A DNA stretch of 16,255 nucleotides from JACDBD01 sp050743385 (lineage in GTDB: Bacteria > Actinomycetota > Acidimicrobiia > IMCC26256 > JACDBD01). This document shows positions 14,170 through 16,255 of the stretch, one piece after another; the first letter of the stretch is position 1; each line of letters opens with the position of its first letter. The notes beneath the pieces were generated by a model. The model was not told where the DNA came from and did no database searches. It saw nothing but the letters and a program-made list of their open reading frames with translations. The stretch covers positions 1 through 16,255 of the forward strand of contig JBOGFJ010000240.1 in assembly GCA_050743385.1 (NCBI GenBank). Direction: 5' to 3'. A program made the translations under genes and the position numbers.

Positions 14170-14951
14170 CCCAGCCTCCGGGCGGCGAGGCCGCCGTCGA
14201 GCGGGATGACCGCTCCGCTCACGTAGGTCGACGCGTCCGACGCGAGATAGAGGACGGCTTCCGTGACGTCGTCGACGCGGCCGAGGCGGCCCATCGGTGT
14301 GCGCTCGGCGACGAAGCGCTTGATCGCCTCCGGGTCGTCCGCCTGCTCCGCCATCTTGGCGAACAGGCCGGTGTCACACGCGGTGGGGGACACGACGTTC
14401 ACCCGGACGCCGTCGGGCGCGTGCTCGATCGCGGCCTGCTTGGCGAGGTTGACGAGGGCGCCCTTCGACGCGCAGTACGCGGCGTAGTTGGGCGAGCCGA
14501 TCGCACCCAGCACCGACCCGAGCAGCACCGCCGAGCCGCCGCCGCCCTCCACCATCGTCGGGATCCCGTGCTTGAGGCAGAGGAACGGGCCCTTGAGGTT
14601 CACGTCGAGTATCCGCTGCCACTCGTCGTCAGTCGTGGCCGCGAGCTCGGCCCGCGTCTCCACCGCGGCGCTGCACACCAGCACGTCGAGGCGGCCGTGG
14701 CGCTCGGCCACGCCCGTGAACAGAGGCGCGACCTCGTCCTCGCGGGTGACGTCGGCGATCGCGGCCTCGGCGGCGGCGCCGTCGGCCACGAGGTCGTCGG
14801 CGACCCGGCGGGCACCGGCCTCGTCGACGTCGGCGACGACCACGCGCGCCCCCTCGGCCGCGCAGCGCGCCGCTAAGGCCTCGCCGAGACCGGACGCGCC
14901 CCCTGTCACCACGGCTGTCTTCCCGAGCAGGCGGGAGCTGACAACTGTCAT
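14166..14951 (-). CDS. Short-chain dehydrogenase/reductase (second of a tandem pair)
   Basis: 261 residues of a classical SDR with a Rossmann fold. Cofactor motif TGGASGLG (16-23), D41 after the second strand suggesting NAD(H), catalytic N118, S146, Y159 and K163 (YCASK), and a C-terminal SGAVIPLDGGLAARR. The usual NNAG motif is replaced by CSAA (93-96), a mild departure. The frame stays open upstream across the neighbouring SDR gene, so the ATG at 14949-14951 is chosen because it opens the Rossmann fold and overlaps the previous stop as ATGA. It oxidises or reduces an alcohol or ketone of unknown identity. It sits between the other SDR gene and the amidohydrolase gene, both coupled by 4-bp overlaps. 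Confidence 0.92.
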   Translation of the reverse strand: MTVVSSRLLGKTAVVTGGASGLGEALAARCAAEGARVVVADVDEAGARRVADDLVADGAAAEAAIADVTREDEVAPLFTGVAERHGRLDVLVCSAAVETRAELAATTDDEWQRILDVNLKGPFLCLKHGIPTMVEGGGGSAVLLGSVLGAIGSPNYAAYCASKGALVNLAKQAAIEHAPDGVRVNVVSPTACDTGLFAKMAEQADDPEAIKRFVAERTPMGRLGRVDDVTEAVLYLASDASTYVSGAVIPLDGGLAARRLG

Positions 14952-15718
14952 CGGAGCGCCGCCAGGCCACCATCGCACGGGATGACCGCGCCCGAGGTGT
15001 AGCCCGACAGGTCGCTGGCGAGGAACAGCGCGATCCCCGACACGTCGGTCGCAGTTCCCAGCCGGTGTAGCGGGATGTTGCCGAGCAGGCCCGACAGGAA
15101 GTCGTCGCCATCGGGCATCTCGGTCACGACCTTGCGGAAGCGGGGCGTGTCGATCGACCCGGGCGCGATCACGTTGGCGCGCACCTCGGGACCATGCTCC
15201 GTCGCGATCTGCCGGGTGAGCGCGACGAGCCCGGCCTTGGCCGCCCCGTATGCGGCGTAGCCCTCGGAGCCGATGAGGCCGAGCACCGACGCGGTGTTGA
15301 TGATGCTCCCCCCGCCGTCCTCGTGGAGGTGTGGCATCGCCGCCCGGCAGGCCCAGAAGATCGCGCTCAGGTTGGTGGCGATGGTGATGTCCCACTGCTG
15401 CTCGGTCGTATCGACGAGACGGCCCGACATCTGGATGGCGGCGTTGTTGTAGAGCACGTCGAGACGTCCGAACGTCTCGACGGCGGCTGCGACCATCGCG
15501 TCGACATCGGGACGCCGGGAGACGTCGGCGTGCACCGCCACCGCCCCACCACCGACCTTCTCGACCAGCGCGACGGTTTCGGCGGCGCCGTCGTTCATGT
15601 CGGCGACGGCGATACGGGCGCCGTGCTCGGCGAAGCGCACGGCGGCGGCCCGTCCCTGGCCCGACGCCGCGCCGGTGATCAGCGCCACCCTGCCGTCGAG
15701 CAACCGGTCGTCCGTCAC
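14948..15718 (-). CDS. Short-chain dehydrogenase/reductase (first of a tandem pair)
   Basis: 256 residues of a classical SDR. TGAASGQG (15-22) is the cofactor loop, D40 favours NAD(H), NNAA (91-94) is the NNAG variant, and N116, S144, Y157 and K161 (YGAAK) form the catalytic tetrad. The end reads YTSGAVIPCDGGLAALR, very like the downstream SDR, so the pair probably arose by duplication and then diverged. The start is the GTG at 15716-15718. No Shine-Dalgarno is seen, and a TAGCGT with TTGACG upstream lies just before it. It is the first gene of the SDR-SDR-amidohydrolase-cyclase unit. Two consecutive oxidations or reductions of a common substrate are an obvious but untested reading. Confidence 0.92.
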   Translation of the reverse strand: MTDDRLLDGRVALITGAASGQGRAAAVRFAEHGARIAVADMNDGAAETVALVEKVGGGAVAVHADVSRRPDVDAMVAAAVETFGRLDVLYNNAAIQMSGRLVDTTEQQWDITIATNLSAIFWACRAAMPHLHEDGGGSIINTASVLGLIGSEGYAAYGAAKAGLVALTRQIATEHGPEVRANVIAPGSIDTPRFRKVVTEMPDGDDFLSGLLGNIPLHRLGTATDVSGIALFLASDLSGYTSGAVIPCDGGLAALR

Positions 15719-15727
15719 CGGACGCGG

Positions 15728-15757
15728 ACGCTAATGAGAACCTGACACGAGCGTCAA
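15728..15757 (-). promoter_or_regulatory. Promoter candidate of the SDR operon, near-leaderless
   Basis: On the minus strand TTGACG (15757-15752) precedes TAGCGT (15733-15728) with an 18-bp spacer. The predicted transcription start is 2-4 nt before the GTG. The -35 region also carries a small dyad TGAC-N6-GTCA (15743-15756), a possible site for an unlinked repressor. Both are modest matches. Confidence 0.4.
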
Positions 15758-15765
15758 CGTCCTCC

Positions 15766-15790
15766 CTTCTTGGTCGCGCTCGCTTCGCTC
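15766..15790. repeat. Dispersed 25-bp intergenic repeat, copy 2
   Basis: CTTCTTGGTCGCGCTCG and the following eight bases match 10278-10302 at 23 of 25 positions in the same orientation, differing only at positions 7 and 16. It lies 48 bp upstream of the SDR operon start, in a divergent spacer of 155 bp. Function unknown. Confidence 0.6.
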
Positions 15791-15817
15791 GCCGCTCCCG
15801 CGCAATCCCGGCCGTGC

Positions 15818-15840
15818 GGGGGCCGGGGAACCCGGCCCCC
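15818..15840. other. Perfect 10-bp GC hairpin in the divergent spacer
   Basis: GGGGGCCGGG (15818-15827) and CCCGGCCCCC (15831-15840) pair perfectly around the loop GAA. It is very stable by composition and has no U-tract. It lies 33 nt before the thioesterase start and upstream of its -10 element, so it is not in that predicted mRNA. It may be a terminator for spurious or upstream transcription, or a protein-binding dyad. Confidence 0.6.
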
Positions 15841-15861
15841 TCGCGCGTGAATGGCAGCTCT

Positions 15862-15873
15862 TAGCATCGCGGC
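15862..15873 (+). promoter_or_regulatory. Leaderless -10 element of the thioesterase-like gene
   Basis: TAGCAT (15862-15867, 4 of 6 against TATAAT) is followed by CGCGGC and the GTG at 15874. An in-frame TAG at 15862-15864 rules out any earlier start, which fixes the GTG. No Shine-Dalgarno or -35 box is visible. Confidence 0.55.
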
Positions 15874-16255
15874 GTGCCCGAGAAGCCCGACGCGCTCTTC
15901 CATCCCGACGGCGACCGCTACGTTCCGACGGAGCTGACGCGAGGCCCATGGGATCCCGACGCCATGCACGGCGGCGCGCCCGGCGCCCTCCTCGCGCGCG
16001 CGATCGAGGCGTTCGAGCCCGGCCCCGCCTGCCACGTCGCCCGCCTCACGATCGACCTCCTGCGGCCGGTGCCGCTCGTTCCGGTCGAGGTACGCACCCG
16101 GATGGTGCGGCCCGGGAAGAAGGTGCAGATCGTCGAGGCGTCCGTGATCGCGGCCGACACCGAGGTCGTGCGGATGACCGCGCTGCGGCTGCGGGAGGTC
16201 GAGCTCGCGCTGCCGGACCTGTCGGACGGCGGCCGGCTCGAGCCCGGGCCCACGG
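15874..16255 (+). CDS. Thioesterase-superfamily (hotdog, TesB-like) protein, N-terminal part
   Basis: 127 residues are visible before the window ends. GPWDPDAMHGGAPGALLARA (24-43) and the stretch LTIDLLRPVPLVPVEVRTR (58-76) match the N-terminal hotdog domain of the thioesterase-like/acyl-CoA thioesterase II family (PF13622 group), with the HGG motif at 32-34. These proteins hydrolyse acyl-CoA, or bind acyl-CoA without known activity. The VVR and VQIVEASV segments fit the central sheet. The rest of the protein, probably a second hotdog domain, lies outside the window. The start is fixed by an in-frame TAG upstream. It is divergent from the SDR operon. The family is likely, the substrate unknown. 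Confidence 0.8.
   Translation, partial: MPEKPDALFHPDGDRYVPTELTRGPWDPDAMHGGAPGALLARAIEAFEPGPACHVARLTIDLLRPVPLVPVEVRTRMVRPGKKVQIVEASVIAADTEVVRMTALRLREVELALPDLSDGGRLEPGPT

Noticed and set aside
14952..15395. Upstream extension of the second SDR to 409 residues
   Set aside because: The added part is the out-of-frame shadow of the first SDR gene. The ATGA overlap and the Rossmann motif fix the start at 14951.
1..16255. Defence system, prophage or mobile element
   Set aside because: No nuclease, toxin-antitoxin, transposase, integrase or CRISPR repeat was seen, and the genes are typical metabolic, transport and regulatory families.

Overview
High-GC window (roughly 70% by eye) with GTG starts as well as ATG, dense gene packing and actinobacterial protein families: mycobacterial-type SerC, an EchA-like crotonase, an MBOAT/SGNH pair, and a class III cyclase with an N-terminal helical-repeat region. 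The Thr/Pro-rich protein tails and the overall look suggest an uncultured or little-studied actinobacterium, possibly of class Acidimicrobiia. The taxonomic guess is inference. No rRNA, tRNA, CRISPR array, transposase or integrase was seen, and the region looks chromosomal.

Layout. (1) 3-362: C-terminal end of a membrane sugar-phosphate transferase, ending at a terminator-like hairpin. (2) 440-2133, minus strand: a MarR-type regulator and a coupled MFS exporter, divergent from a five-TM, His-rich protein of unknown function at 2293-3645. The shared 159-bp spacer holds a clear dyad operator candidate and a near-canonical promoter. (3) 3669-6809, minus strand: archaeal-type cofactor-independent phosphoglycerate mutase, phosphoserine aminotransferase (SerC) and an uncharacterised protein, a group centred on the 3-phosphoglycerate-to-serine branch. 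(4) 6865-10264, minus strand: EchA-like crotonase, MBOAT O-acyltransferase and a membrane-anchored SGNH hydrolase. The last two probably form a surface-polymer O-acylation pair. (5) 10377-11141, plus strand: a compact DapA/NanA-superfamily aldolase or lyase. (6) 11121-15718, minus strand: a tightly coupled operon of two SDR oxidoreductases, an amidohydrolase-2 metal enzyme and a large cyclase, probably a catabolic unit with a cyclic-nucleotide module attached. (7) 15874-end, plus strand: the start of a thioesterase-superfamily protein.

The most striking pattern is regulatory. Five genes that appear to begin transcription units (serC, the mutase, the crotonase, the DapA-like gene and the thioesterase-like gene) carry TAnnnT exactly 6 nt before the start codon. 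This is the geometry of a -10 box driving a leaderless mRNA. Several genes inside operons instead have a Shine-Dalgarno sequence (MFS, MBOAT, amidohydrolase, the SerC-linked protein) or overlap the previous stop codon. Other points of interest are the uncharacterised His-rich membrane protein next to the MarR/MFS unit, a (CTC)10 tract, a dispersed 25-bp repeat in two divergent intergenic regions, and a perfect 10-bp hairpin before the thioesterase gene. No intergenic stretch exceeds about 160 bp.
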